Origin: Orthonyx spaldingii
Taxonomy: Eukaryota > Chordata > Aves > Passeriformes > Orthonychidae
DNA: 64,000 bases
Direction: 5' to 3'
Assembly (NCBI GenBank): GCA_013397795.1
Contig: VZTJ01003855.1
Span: 887,046-951,045 of the forward strand
Position numbers and translations under genes: made by a program. Positions 38,021 through 51,520 of this stretch are shown here, piece by piece; position 1 is the stretch's first letter; each line of letters begins with the position of its first letter. The notes below the pieces were generated by a model. It made no database searches. It was not told where the DNA came from and worked only from the letters and a program-made list of their open reading frames with translations.

Positions 38021-41000
38021 AAGGAGCCTTCCTCCTCTCTGCTTTAGCATTTCTTACCTTGCAGACAAATTTGACTATTTTTAGTTTTGCTCAGTATTTT
38101 ATAAAGGCAAGAGGCATTTATAAGGCAGATTTACAGAGGCTGCAGTCAGGTGAATTTCTGCTGGTGTGTCAGCTGAACGTATTTTCTTACCCTAATGTCT
38201 GTATACTTGATAGCTGCAGTCAGACAACAACAGAAAAGTAACAGCACTGGAGGCTTATGAGCAGCCCAGGGAAGTTATGTCTATTTAATGGGCACAGGTT
38301 GTCCACTGCGAAATTTTTAAAGCATAATACCCAAAACAATGAGTCACTGGTTGAGAAAGCAGCCAGTTCTGGTGCAGACCAGCTTCAGCAAAGCTGTTAT
38401 CCCCTCAGTAAAGGAGGTGAATCAGAAAACTGGAACATTGACTCAGCGAATTAATGCACGAGCACACACTGCCACAGATGCTGGGGCTCTGAAGGCTGAT
38501 TTTCAGCTGCAGCTGTGAAATGCAGCATTTCAGAAGCATCACCTTGTAGGTTACAGAGAGCCAAAAGCAAATTACTGCTTACTAAAAAGCCATAGTGGCT
38601 GCACAGTTAGATTGTGCAATGTCCATTCTCATTAATAATCATCCTGCAAGTAATTTGAATGTTAATGAGAAAGCAAAGAAATGAGTTCTCCAAGTAGGCA
38701 CACTGCTGTCCACTTGAAAACATCGATGCTGCAGAGGCCAGTGAGAGCATCCTCTGCTAAGATTTCAAACACTATAAATGTTAATATGCCTTATATTACC
38801 CACTAAATCACACGTGATTAGGGAAGTCAGCACACTGGGTTGTGTATATGTATTACATACAGAGTTGAGAACGTTTATAATTTTTTTTTCCCTTTAAGTA
38901 TACAGCTAGAAGCTGCTAATATGCCTGCCATGGTAAAAAAAATACATTCAATTTCATGTTTTACATGAAAATCTTAAATCTTTTTATGCATTATTATACT
39001 GCATGCAGGAACGAGCATGTTTGATAGAACTATTTCTTAAAATGCAGTCTTATTTCCCCTACAAATTGTGCCTAAATTCCTATTGCTTTGTTTTGAATTC
39101 TTTCCTTATAGGAGAAAATGAATTTATTAGAAATGAGACCAACACAAGCAACACGAACAGCATGGTTTACTGTGAAAATGGGCAAAAGCACTGCAACAGT
39201 TCTTTATCATTGCTCATTCTTCCAAAATGACAACTTTATATAACACTAAGAAGAGCTGACTGCTTTCTATCCCGTTGTACTGACAGCTTTTGGCATCAGC
39301 AATTATGACTCAATTTCAAAAACCCAAGAGAGAGCGTTTGCGCGTGAACACCAGAGAGGGGCCAGCTCATTTTTAATCAGCTATTAAACACAACAAAATG
39401 GCATTTGAGTTCTGCCTGGTCATTCTTCACCTTCCAGATCATCTGGGGAAAAAAAACAACAAGCGAGTAGGCAAATGAGAAAGGCTCAAAAATGCAAATA
39501 AAGCAAAGAAGAGGCAGAGTGAAGGAGGCTGAGCAGGAGCGGAGAGCGGCTACCGCTGTAAATCTTCAAATGACAGAATGCTTATTCCAGATGAAGTAGC
39601 ACTTAGTTTCACTAAAACCAGCCATTTATTTCTCATGTATCTTTCCAAATAGGATAAACTGGAGGAGGGAAGTTGGTAAATTTTATCTGTGTAATAATTC
39701 AGGCATGGTGTGACAGCGTACTTCTCACCAGCTTCCCAAACTGTTCCACCCCACAGAAGTCTTTCATATTAATAAAACCAAAAATACCAAGGCTGATCAG
39801 CCCCAAATCAAATGATTTGTCAGCAAACAAAACAGATTTGTGGCAATTATTTTTCCCTATGTGAATACATTTTCATTTTTCTCTCCTAAAACACAATAAG
39901 CATCTTCCCGGAGCAGTACTGGGTGTTGCCTGCTTAGCCAATTTCCAGTCCTGGGGTGTGCAGGTAAGTCTAAGGGAGAGCATGTGCTAATTGTCTCCTG
40001 CTACTTGCATTTTCCTTATTAACCATCTAGATTCCTACTAGACAGCTATCAGGGCTACTGCTATCATTTACACTCCTAAGAAACCATATTAATGTCAGTA
40101 TTCCAATTGCAACTGTTAAAAACTATTCTTTTGCAAACTATGTTCCATTACATGAAACTTTCCTGTTAATTCTGGATTATTCTGGGGTCTGTGCATTTGT
40201 GTTTCAGGGAAAGTTATGTTGATAACACAATTTTATGTCTGTGATCACTTAAATTAAACCGTGACCTTTTCCATAGCATAATGGGGTGTAGTGTGTGCCC
40301 ACGAATGGTTACACAAATCCAAAATCATTTATCTGTGGCAGTGAGAGTAAGAGAGGTGCAGTTCATCCACAGGGCAAAGTATTTCATCTTTTTATAAGCC
40401 TCTGACTAATAACTCTCTTCAAAGTGCCGATCAACCTGAGCAATTGGGACTTCACCCAGTGACACCCCCACTGAGTAAAGATTAACAGAATTTCTGAGGA
40501 GCAGCTTCTGGCATAGTTCCATGATGGCCAGGAAACAATGGCACAAGACCTCCCTCAGTTTAAACTGCTTATCTTGGTTACACAAAATAATTCCATGAGG
40601 TATCTCGGGCTGTCTTTTTTGATTTAGGGATCCAGCCTTCAGAAGAAGAAAGCCCAAAGAGAAGTGAGTTTGGAGTCAGACAGCCATTCTCACAACAAAC
40701 GTTCGTGTTATTGTCCTCAAAGGGGTTTCATAAGCTCTTGCCCTACATCCTTCCTTTGAAAACTCCTTGTGTTGCTCGGAGTGTGTTAGCACAGCAGAGT
40801 GCTGGGAATGGGACTCTGTCAGGGCTCACCCACGCTCCACCAAAGAGGGGAGAAAAAACAAAAACCCCTCACACTAAACTGCACTGATAGAAAATGGAAC
40901 CACACTGGGCTCTGAAAAATCATGCCAAGGAGGTGATAAGCAAGGTTTCATTGTCTTCTTTCTCTCCCCAGACCCATTCATTGCTTAGAGACTCATTAAC

Positions 41001-43000
41001 AGATGACATCTGAGCCAAAACTCTGCCCTCAGCCATTATCTCAAAGTGAAAATATGTCAAGAAGATTCATCTGGACAGCTTCTCTGCAGGAACATGCAGG
41101 GCAGGATAAAGCATGCCCCACAGGAGACATCCTACAGAGTTCCTGCAAGTTTTCAGCAGTGTTTCAGTTTGGATATGGAATTCCTGCCCCTCCCAGCCCC
41201 CGGAAGGTACAGCTTTGCAAGCCTGTAACTACAAGGCTGGGAACATAATGAGCTCCCTGCAGACTTCCACCAAACACATGCAGAGGGATGTGCAAAATAT
41301 AAAGGAATATTGCTAATTAGGCAGGAAAAAAGCCCTGTAATTCCTGTCCCCCAAGCAGCTGGGCACTCCCCTTCCACTGAGGGCATCAGGATGACCTTGG
41401 CCCTACAAAGCCTGGCCGTGCTGTGGAAGAACTGCAGCGCACAAACGCTTACGTGGCGTTCTGAAACTCAGGTGTTAACGCTGCTGGGACACCAATGGCT
41501 TTTTTCAGGAACATTCTCCCCTATCTATAGGTGGGAGCTTGCCAACAAGTGGCCAGCTCCTTTATTGACAATTATATTGATGGTTTAATGGCAGAAAGAG
41601 AAAACAAAGATAAACGACAGTCACACGTGCAGCTGTTTCCTGTAGCACATTGATTAGGGAGTGGTGAAGTTATCAATGGCAGTCAAGCCACAAAATCAAG
41701 TTAATCCCCAATGAACATCTCTTTCCTGGAACTCTTTGCATTTTTCTGATCTAACACACCTTGTGCTGTTAAACTTACCTTTAATAAATGAGGTTTAGTT
41801 CGAGCGATCTTAAGTCTCACGCTGAAATATAAATTCAGAAAGAATTATTAAAACAGAGTGACCATCCATAATTGAATAACCTCCATGATGAGAGACTGGG
41901 CAGAAAATAATGATCTGTCATAAAGACAATTTAATTGTGGTAAAACATTGAGAGCTTCCTGGAAGTTTTGAGGGAAAACAGTTTCTCTGGAAATATCAAT
42001 GCAATAAAGCCCAAATTTCCCATGGAAACAGCCATCTCTTAAGATAGATCACGCATTAAAATCTTTTCTTTTCACAATAGCCCAACTAGATATTTCTAAA
42101 GGGCTGGACTTGCCTTGCCTTTGTGTGGCAACAGATTCCTCCTGCATGAAATGGCAGAGCTGCCAGCACCTACCTTCTCTGGACCAGGAACCTGGACATC
42201 TGTCCTGGCTCAGCTCTCTTTACTCATTAACGTGGTCTGGAAGCTGGGCATCATTTAAAATCTTGGATTTAGTATGACTTGGAATAGGACCCTTTCAAAA
42301 TGCCAGCTTCTGCAGGCTTGAAATTATTTTGGAAATCAACTCCAACATGACTGCCATTGTGGTACATTTCTCTGAGTATAGACATTAATATGTTTTTGCC
42401 AATAAATACTTAAACAGAAAATAAAACATTTATAACTGAAGGGTAATAAAGTTATGTAGCTGAATAATAAGATTTAACATTAAACTTGATCTGAAATTTG
42501 AAAGCCTGTTCCTTATTTCTTCGTGTTTCCTTGAGCAGTACACTCAGCAGTAGACTGCAAGAGGCTTATTTAAAGGAAGAAACACAGACAGAGCCAAATC
42601 TGACTAACAGAAAAGGAAAAAAAGAAATATGAGGGAGAGAAACATTGGGAAAGCAGCAGCAAAAATTCCTTCCCGATGCAAATCCTGGTATCAAAAGTCA
42701 GGCAAAGCCTCTCAGCTCCTGAAGCAAAAATAACCAAATGAGAACCACAAGACAAATGGCCCTGCTGCAGACACTCTAAGCCGGAATACATCTCCCAGGC
42801 AATTCGCTCTGAGAAATTTCTCTGCATATAACTTCTTCTTTCACACATAATTAAGAGCTGTCATGAGTCAGGTAAAGAGTTGCTGGAAGTGGGATAGTAA
42901 TTGCAATCTTCCACCAGGAATAGATGTAATAAATAGTAAAGATCCTTCACGAAAGAGTACCTGCCTTGAGAACAGAACTGCTGGCTCTGTCACCTTCCGA
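38021..43000. other. AT-rich non-coding stretch with enhancer-like segments
   Basis: No gene or repeat family was recognised. Two parts look single-copy with mixed, motif-rich composition: 38560-38700 (several TAAT cores) and 39340-39620 (CpG-containing, TTTTTAATCAGC and GGAGAGCGGCTACCG). The minus frame at 40406-40657 (83 codons) matches nothing I know. Confidence 0.5.
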
Positions 43001-46000
43001 AATCTGCTATGGTAATTTAACTCAGAAACAAGGAAAAACTTTGCTGGCTAGTGCTTTGCATATAAATGAGAGCAAAAAGCTTAAGACTACAAAAGAGTTT
43101 CAGACTAAGTGAGCATTGTGGAGGGGTGGGTGAAGGTGCTGTTAGACAGGTCAGCATCTCCCAGCAAAAGTCTTTCTCCACCTCTCATCTGCACCTCATT
43201 TTTCACCAACACTTTTAAGGGACAAAACTGGTGAATTCTTTGTAAGTGAGCAAGATTGCATTTTTTTAAGTCAAAAAAATCTGTGTGGAGCATTTTTGGT
43301 TCCTCCATTTCTATTTCCACCTGAAACACCTGTGTGTGCCTGCCTGCCTGTGACCGAACGCTACAGAGCACGTCAGCTCTGCTCCCTCCCCACCTAACAG
43401 CACCAGCCACAGCCCCGTGTGTCACCACAGCAACCCTCAGAGGGCAGTTCCATCGTTAGTCTGAAGTGATGCCATTGGAGTAATGAGTTCCTCCTCTGAG
43501 ACCAGGATCTCCAGTGGAATTTCCAGAGCTCTTTAGCCCTGATGTGAATGTGTGTGCATCACGCCCTCCTTGCTCAGAGTGAAATCCCTCACTGCTTTCT
43601 TCTGAAAATTGCTTGAAGCCTCAGACATTAAACTGTTGTACAGAACCAGATAAAAGTTTTAAACTATTTAGATGTAATGCTTTGAAAGATGACCCATGAA
43701 CCAAGACTTTAAACACGATTTTTGCCTACTACAGCTAAACAGACGTTTATCAAATGCTGTAAAACAAAAAACGGAATGTGATGAACACCTCATGCAGAAC
43801 AATTGCATTTTCTCCTCTCTAACAAACTAACATTCATCATCTCCTTCCTTCCCTGCCACGTTCTTCTGCTTTCTCCAAGTGATACATTTGAAGTTGAACA
43901 TTTTGCTTTACCATTTTATCTGTCAAACCACTCAAAAGAAATCAATAATCTACTGGAGTTCACTAACATTTACATCCATTATCTTCCTTTCTTTTACTTT
44001 TATCAGCCATATTTACAGTGATTCCAACAACTATGTTCTCTAAGTGATGCATCAACAGAACTTAAAATCCTTATCTTACATAATCAGTTATGGTAACTAT
44101 CTCACTGAACATGAAAAATTAAGTAAATAGCTTTCAAGGAGGAATAAAAAAGATTCTGAGGCAGAAGGAATTGCAATCATTCAACAAGCATGTTCCTTTG
44201 TTTTAATTTGTGTAAGTAAATTTTGAGGAATGTCCTAATGTGATTTAAACTGGTTTTATTTCATAGCTTTGCAATAAAATGTAATGCCTTGCCCTTGGGC
44301 TTAACACACAACACTCCCGAATTTTGGGGTGTAATATCTTTTTTTGTACAACTAATACTTTCTATGTAAGTTAATGAATTGGCTGCTTCCTCTTGGGGGT
44401 GGAATGGAAGTGGTGAAAGCATTTCAAAACAGCTTTAATGTATCAGCAAATACATTCCAAACAGTGCATAACAAATTTCCTCTCTCCATTCTAACCCACC
44501 TCCATAACCTTCCCAAACTTTACCTGCTATCAAGGACCTTTCTTTCTGCCTTTATTTGCTTTGGCACTAAAGTGAAACTCTTTCCCTCTCCAATTCTGGC
44601 AATTGCTAAACTACTGAACAAAGAGGGCATGGCCAGTACTTCAGGAGTTTTACTCCACTTGAAGTGCTAAATGTCCAATAACTGGATATATTGGAGAAGG
44701 CAATTAAGACCAGCAAAAAAGCTGACTGCTCTCCATAACAGAAATGCAAAGCTGCTCAGAATCTCTCCAGGAGCTCATTGCTTAACTGACAAACTCGAAC
44801 AGGGTCGCTCCCAGGTGGCTCCAAGAGCTGACAGATGATTTACCTGGAAGGAGGTCTTTCACCTTACTTCAAAGAAGAGCAAGAATACTTAGATTGCAGG
44901 GCAAGAAGTTGTTTGTTTGTTTGTTCAGTGGACTGACATTCTCTTTTCCCTGAATTCAGCTCTGGAAGGGATTTTGAGCAGCGTGGATGGGAAGTAACCT
45001 CCTCTGCCAGCCCGAGGCAAGAACAGCCTGCAGTCCCCTCACAGGTCAGCGCAGAGGCACCAAGGGGAGCAACCCAGCCAAAGCCTTCAAAACACAGCAG
45101 CAGCCCCTCACAACAGACCAACGCCAACATTCCAGGCACTGCAAATCACCTTGCTAGACTAATGCAATGCAGGCAGAAGGAATTCACTGAATAATATTCT
45201 CTTCAAACATGCACAACTCACAAAACACAAACTTCTTTTCACTCCCGCCAATATCGAGGTTAATTTCTTTCCGCCCTGATTCTGCCCCACATGCCACTCT
45301 GTCACACTTCCCTCCAGGTGCCTCTCACTGGCAAAATGCACGAACGTGGGACAGCCACGAGACAAAGGTTCACAGAGGTCTGATTCTTCAGGGTGAAATT
45401 CCCATGGCTGATATTCCTGCAGTGATCTAGGATAGCCTTAAGTTATCGCCATTTGGTTTTGCTGAGAAGTGGAAATTCTGCTGATCCTCCCCAAAAGAGC
45501 CAATTAATAGTTGTATAAAACTACTTTGAATGGGTCAGAGATAATGCCAGGAACAGCAGTAAAGAGACTAGAGTGGAGTTTTGAAACATTCTTGGGGTTT
45601 TTTTGTTTCTTAAAGAACTGTTAATGGAACAAGCCTAAAATGCATCACATTCCAAACTAGCACTGAAGATGCTTCTGTTATAAGAATTTTTCATACCATC
45701 TCTACACGACTGAAAGTTTTCTGCTGAACAAAAGGAATGGACTTTTTGATGAGTTATTCAATTTACAGCCTCCCCTTATGGTCTTGCAGGGCTCATGCCT
45801 CCAATTGTCAATAATGATGTTAACACTGAAAATCTATGTTGACCTCTGGGGACACTTTCAAGGCTTCTAAGATATAACATCAGGCATATTTTTAAATTTT
45901 TGTTTCATAGTTGAGAATTTAAAAAAGAAAAATTCAATTAGGAGTTAACTCAGTTAAATTCAGCTTGAAAGCAAGGCCTTTTAGGATCTCTGTAGGGTCT

Positions 46001-48670
46001 CAGTGTTTTAATAGCTTTGTCTATAGAGCTTGGTGCATTTATTAAAATAGTTCTAATTATTTAGTACTATTTTTAAAGAGTTCAGCTCTACATAAAACGT
46101 TCTTACCTGCTCTTCTATGCTAATGTATAATTTTTCGATTTATCTTAGACTGTAGCACTCCCTTTTCCCCACCCCATACACCAAAATTAAACTTTGTCCA
46201 AAGGTGGTTTGAGGTACGAGGAAGTTTGGTTGGAGATAAATTCCTGGGAAAAGCCAGAAAACATGGATATAAAGAATAGAGAAAGAATTTAATCTGAAAC
46301 TACAATTACTGGGAAGGGGGAGAGAAAAGGGGAGGCATCACGTGAACGATTGGCTGCTTCCCATGCATCACTAACAGGTTCTTGCTCCTTATTAAAGCAT
46401 CTGGGGGTTGTCTTGAGTTTGTGTCTGCAGCCTGAGAGATTATGTTCCCCAGCACCTGCCAAAAATCCTCGTGGAGCAGAAGTCACTATTTATTAACAAA
46501 CATAAAGGGAAGCACTGACGTGCAGAGCAGTTGTGCCACAGAAAACACTGGTTAAATGATGCAGGAAATTAAAGGAGGAAGGTGAGGAACAGACCCTGCA
46601 ATGAATCTTGGCAGATCTCTTTGAGGAGAGCTCGACGTGATTCCCATCTCATCATCAAGAGCTGCACGCACTCTCCTGGAGTCTGTCCCACGGAGCTCAG
46701 AGGTGTCCCCACATTCTGTCACTTACAGCAGAGTAGTGGACAACCACAAGAATCCCTGAGCAAACACCCAGGCCAAAAACAAACCCTACAGTGGTACCAG
46801 TACTCACCTCCAATAGGGAACCCTATGGAACAGAGGTCTGCTTTTCCTTGTCGAGCACTGAAACTTTTCTTGGAGGAAGCTCTGCCTCTGCACTTCAAGT
46901 TATGAGCAAAAGGTAACTTGTATAGATTTTTTTTCTCCTACAAATCTTAACAGGTTTCTGTGTTTTTTGAAAGGGGTGCTGACAGAATCCTCAAATGGGT
47001 TACAGTGCCAGAGAACAAAAAGGGAACTGTGATCTTTTATTGAAGAACTGAAAGCCTAAATTCAAAGACAATTCCAGCTTTAAAGGACCGTAGTGCAGGA
47101 GATGCAATTTTCACTTGTCAAGGTGTATTTCCTTTTTTGGAAGCCCTGCTTGGTTTATTCTGGCTGGCTGCAGAGCAGAATACAGAGTTTGATGTTCCCA
47201 TATGTTCCAATGAACCACATGATTTGCTAACTCTACACAATAAATATATTTCTGTAGCATTTGAAATCCTGCCCCATATTTAGGGCTTTTATGATCAAAC
47301 AGCTGACTTGTCCAACTCCATTTTCAAGAACACCCCTAGAAGACAGCTGTTCAAATCAAGTGTTCTTTAAAAGAACTGAGAGAAACAGGTATTTTTAGGA
47401 TGAAGTCCTACTTTCAGTAACATCACACCCTTCCTTAGCCTGCCTAGCAATGGCTACCACGTTATATTTGCAGAACATTTATCAGCTAGGTGCAGTAGCA
47501 CAAAATCACCTCAAAATCACCGTCCAAAACACCCACTAGAAAATTGCACTCCTGTAACAGCCGTTAAGGAAACACTTCTTGCAGCCCATGTGTGTGGAGA
47601 TTGCATACACAGAGCTCTGGGTGAGGCTTAAAAGATGGAGACAATTTGTTCCTAAAGGAAAAATGGCAAGACATACCTTTCATTACCTTTTTAAAATAAG
47701 AAGCTAGGCAAGTAATAAGAAATTAAATATTTGAAACAACAACAGGACTGTATAGAGGAAACAAGTGACATATTAGCACATGAGCATTTGGAGAGACATC
47801 TGTACTTGGCTTCCAGAGCTCCTGAGGATTCTTAATTGATAAATTTCCATAGCACAGTTCAAGGCTCACATGCCTAAACCACCAGTTACAGACCTTAGGA
47901 CTAAGAGTCATAAATGCTGGCTTGGACATATGTCTCTTTGAGTTATCTTCTTTGGGATTCTGATATTCGGATTTGAGTGTTACCACCACCATCCCAAATG
48001 CCTCTGATCAGCATAAAGCTAATTATATGCTGCTATTAAAGGAGATTATATTAGACACTGACAGTTGGAAAGGCCTAATGACCAGATGGATAGCAAAATA
48101 AGAAATCAAGCCATGTTGTTCTGTAATAAATTTGCCAGAATTTTTATAGGCATTTTTATCATCAGCTTCATTATTTCATGCTGCCATTAGGAAAAAAAAA
48201 AAAATAAAAAAAGCCGAACCAAAAAAAAACCAAAACCTAACAAAACCAAAAAACCCCAAACAACTGGAAAAAAGTCAAGATAGAAAATGCAATTAAATTT
48301 ATACTATCAGCATAATCCATCATTAACCATGCAGGTCAGCACTGCTGAGAGGTGAAGATTCTTCTGAATATCCACCAGGAGTTTGCAACGCACAGGTGAG
48401 TATTCAGTGCTAACCTAAAAGAATGGAACAGAGGAAACGTGAATTTGTGGCATTTCTGCCAATCCTCAGGGAGACTGGAGCTGCTCCCATCACGGAGAAT
48501 CATTTATTTATTTCCTCCAGGATTGCCTGCTGGGATGGCCAAGGTGAATCACTGGCACACCATGGAGAGGCTCCTGTCACAAGGAGCCCTCAGTGCTGGT
48601 GAAAGGGAAACCTCCTGCACCAAATCTGTTTAAAGTTTAATATCCTGAGCATGCTTCATTCCACACCTTG
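43001..48670. other. AT-rich non-coding stretch
   Basis: No gene was recognised. A GTTT repeat lies near 44908-44923 and an A-rich tract at 48191-48275. The minus frame at 43105-43428 and the + frame at 46582-46905 (107 codons each) show no domain. Confidence 0.55.
48191..48275 (+). repeat. A-rich low-complexity tract
   Basis: Long A runs are broken by CC, CCT and GCCG (units such as AAAACC). No retroposon body is visible next to it, so it is recorded only as simple sequence. Confidence 0.9.
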
Positions 48671-48780
48671 TCACTGAATCTCCGAGTTCCAGAGTAAGAG
48701 AAGTTGAAAGGGACCTCTGGAAGCCGTTTAGTCCAACTCCGGACTCAAAGGAGAGACAAATTAAAGGTTACTGCTCAGGG
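48671..48780 (-). repeat. CR1 LINE 3' fragment, diverged
   Basis: Antisense CR1: 'gaagttgaaagggacctctg', 'tttagtccaactcc', 'gactcaaaggag' and 'ggttactgctcaggg' correspond in order to the CR1 3' region. It is short and has many substitutions, so it is older than the copies at 11982 and 15730. Confidence 0.8.
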
Positions 48781-51191
48781 GTTTAAGTGATTTTGCATTT
48801 CATAAAGTTTGATTCATACATTTCAGTCAAATGGGTACATTTGAACCTCTTAACCGAAGTCAAAAAAAGGGAAAAAAAAAAGGCAAACCCAAATTCCCCT
48901 TTCAGACAGTAATAAGCCATTTGCACAAGCTACATTTTAGCTCTTTGCCCTGCCATTTGAAGCAAAACCAACACCTAACCTACCAATAAAAACAACAAAC
49001 CACTTTGGCAATAATGTGACCCCAGGCATAGGGTGCAAAATATATCGGAAAGAGGGGGTTTTTTTCTTTCTCGTAACTTAAAAAGCTCAAAAGCTGAAAG
49101 CCTAGGCTACCCCACAACTCAAATAAGCTTTAGTGCAAGAAATAAATTAAATAAGTCATTAGTGCAAAGAATGTACCAGACAACAGCATGTTTCCAGAAG
49201 GTAATTGCTCAGGTTTTTTCTAGCCAAGAAGCTTAGTTCTCATATTTTACATTCTTTCTCCGTCTGGTCAGTGGCACTTCCTACATTTGTGAATCAGAGA
49301 TCAAAATCACCTTGATTGTGTAAACTCAGCCTTTAGACCCCCCTTTTAGAACTCTGCAGTCAAACCTCTCACGTGTCGATCAACAAAAACCCATCCACAG
49401 AAAGCCTCCACCTCACCACAGGCCAATCTTTTCCCCACGATGGAACAAAGACTCCCCCACCCTCCTGCCCTTCTCACCATCACTGCTATCCATAATCTCC
49501 AGTGCTTTGTATGATAGCCACAATAAGCTGGTTTAGAGATTGATTAATAATCGAAACAGAGCTGAGGCGTTTAATCAATCTGAACAACAGATTATTGCTT
49601 TGTGTACCGCAAAGAAAGACAGATTATCCTTTTATTATTGATTGGAGCAGCGACGCTCCTGCCAGCTCTATTGCCTTTATTCCTAAATATTTTTGCTCAG
49701 CAAGTTTCCAACTTGCACCAGTCTTAAAGACAAAACAGCATTTATTGGAGCTTTATACATATTGAGCAGCTTTCTACCATCATACCCCGCTTTTCTTGGA
49801 TGACAGAGTAGGTGCAGCACACATTGACCTATTCACAAGGCCTTCTTCCCTCACAGCAAATTCCCTGAGGATACTCACACCTTCCACAATCTCTTCCATC
49901 TTCCCTTTGTTCAGCTAAAATTGCTTCCATCTTTAATCCTAACACATCTCCAGAGGAGTGGGTGTAATTTACAGGTAAGCGCCCAAATTGAATCATTTCC
50001 CAAAAGGGTGGCTTGGCACTGGACAGCACAGATGGGAGAAGTGCTGCAGAAGAATAATCAAAAGAATTAATTCAAAATGAAACTCAGCTTGAGTTGAGCA
50101 GAGATACACAGAATCACCAACACAAAATCACTGAGAATGGTTACATACCCTCAGATATAAAAGTCTTTATGGTCTTTAAATTGAAATTACTGTTAAAAAC
50201 TTAAAAATCTATGAAAAACTCCCCAAAAGGTGAAAGGAGACAAAGGAGAACCTCAGTTCTATGCCCACAGAACAGGACTACATTGGTGACTTTTCCCTGC
50301 TGCCAGGGAAATGAATTAGAAGTAGGTAATTCTTCACTGTAAGTTAGCGAAGAACTGCATCACGCCACTTTAATGAAAGAGTTTCTAGCATTGCATTGAG
50401 ATTTTTAAGCAGAGATAAAGATTTAAGAGTGAGTTCAATGGATTAGATGACCTCCTCCTTCAGTCCTGTTTTTTTCTGATTGTGTAAATGCTTTCAAATA
50501 AATTATTTACAGGCACTGTGCTAGAGACAGGATTTGTTTATTCTCAGATTTACCAGAATGAAATCAATTTTATATGAAACATTCGTGTTAAGAATTTGCT
50601 CTTTAACCTTAACTTGAAGCAGAAAACTATTATTCTCTGTTCCAAATCTCAGAATGATGAGCCAAGATGCTAATGCAGAATTGAGACAACAGTGCCAGTG
50701 AGATTTTTCATTGTTGTGACTGGAGACCTTTTGCTGTGGTGACATCAGCACACAAACACTGCAACATCTCGTTTCCAACTGAGCTCCCACTCGAAAAAAC
50801 ATTCTTCATAATTCTTTGGGGAGTTGAAGAAATGCACAGGTTGAATCCTGTCCATTTGCATGGTGTCCATTTGCTTTCAGAGGCCATTTCTCTTTGTGAG
50901 TGACCTGTGTGGATTCCTCCCTCCTGGGGTGCAGCTCCAGCCCAAGTGACTCCAACCTCTGTAATGGCAGCCCTGACATGTAATTAATTTAAAAGACCAC
51001 AATACATAAATATTGTGTTTCAATATAAAATCCTGAATAAGGATTAAGCAGCACAGTTCTAAAAAACTGAACTGGCAATAACTAATAAGGCAGCTAATAA
51101 ACACACAGCTGGTTTTTATGTAGAATTCTGTCACTTAGTGCACTGCTACACACAATTAGAAAGTCCCTGTGGATCACTCTTACATATTACA
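48781..51191. other. Non-coding stretch containing an enhancer-like segment
   Basis: No gene was recognised. The segment 49501-49660 is non-repetitive and unusually rich in TGATTAAT, TTAATCAATC and ATTGATTGG type sites. The rest shows nothing distinct. Confidence 0.5.
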
Positions 51192-51520
51192 CATCACAGA
51201 GTCAACAAGGTTCAAAGAGAACTTAAAGATCATCTGGTCCAGCCATAACCCAGCAGCACCACAATCACCCCTGAACTATAACTCCAAGTGCACATCCAGA
51301 CTCCTCTTGAACCCCCAGAGATGGTGACTGCACCACCTCCCCAGCTTATTCCAATGCCTGACCACACTTCCAGTGAATTTTTTTTTTTCTAAAATCCAAT
51401 TTGAACCTCCCCTGGTACAACTTGAGGATTTCCTCTCATCTTTTACTCTGATACCCAGCAGAAGAGACCAACCCCCACCTCCCCACAACCTCCTTTCAGG
51501 GAGCTGAAGAGATACAGCTA
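51192..51520 (-). repeat. CR1 LINE 3' fragment
   Basis: This is the longest CR1 piece here. On the minus strand it carries, in CR1 order, the 'gggaggtgggggttggtctc' box, 'ccaggggaggttcaaattgg', 'ggcattggaataagctgggg', 'ggtggtgcagtcaccatctc' and 'ctggaccagatgatctttaa', ending with a worn octamer tail. The minus frame at 51276-51848 (190 codons) is mostly this element plus flanking sequence and is not a gene. Confidence 0.93.
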
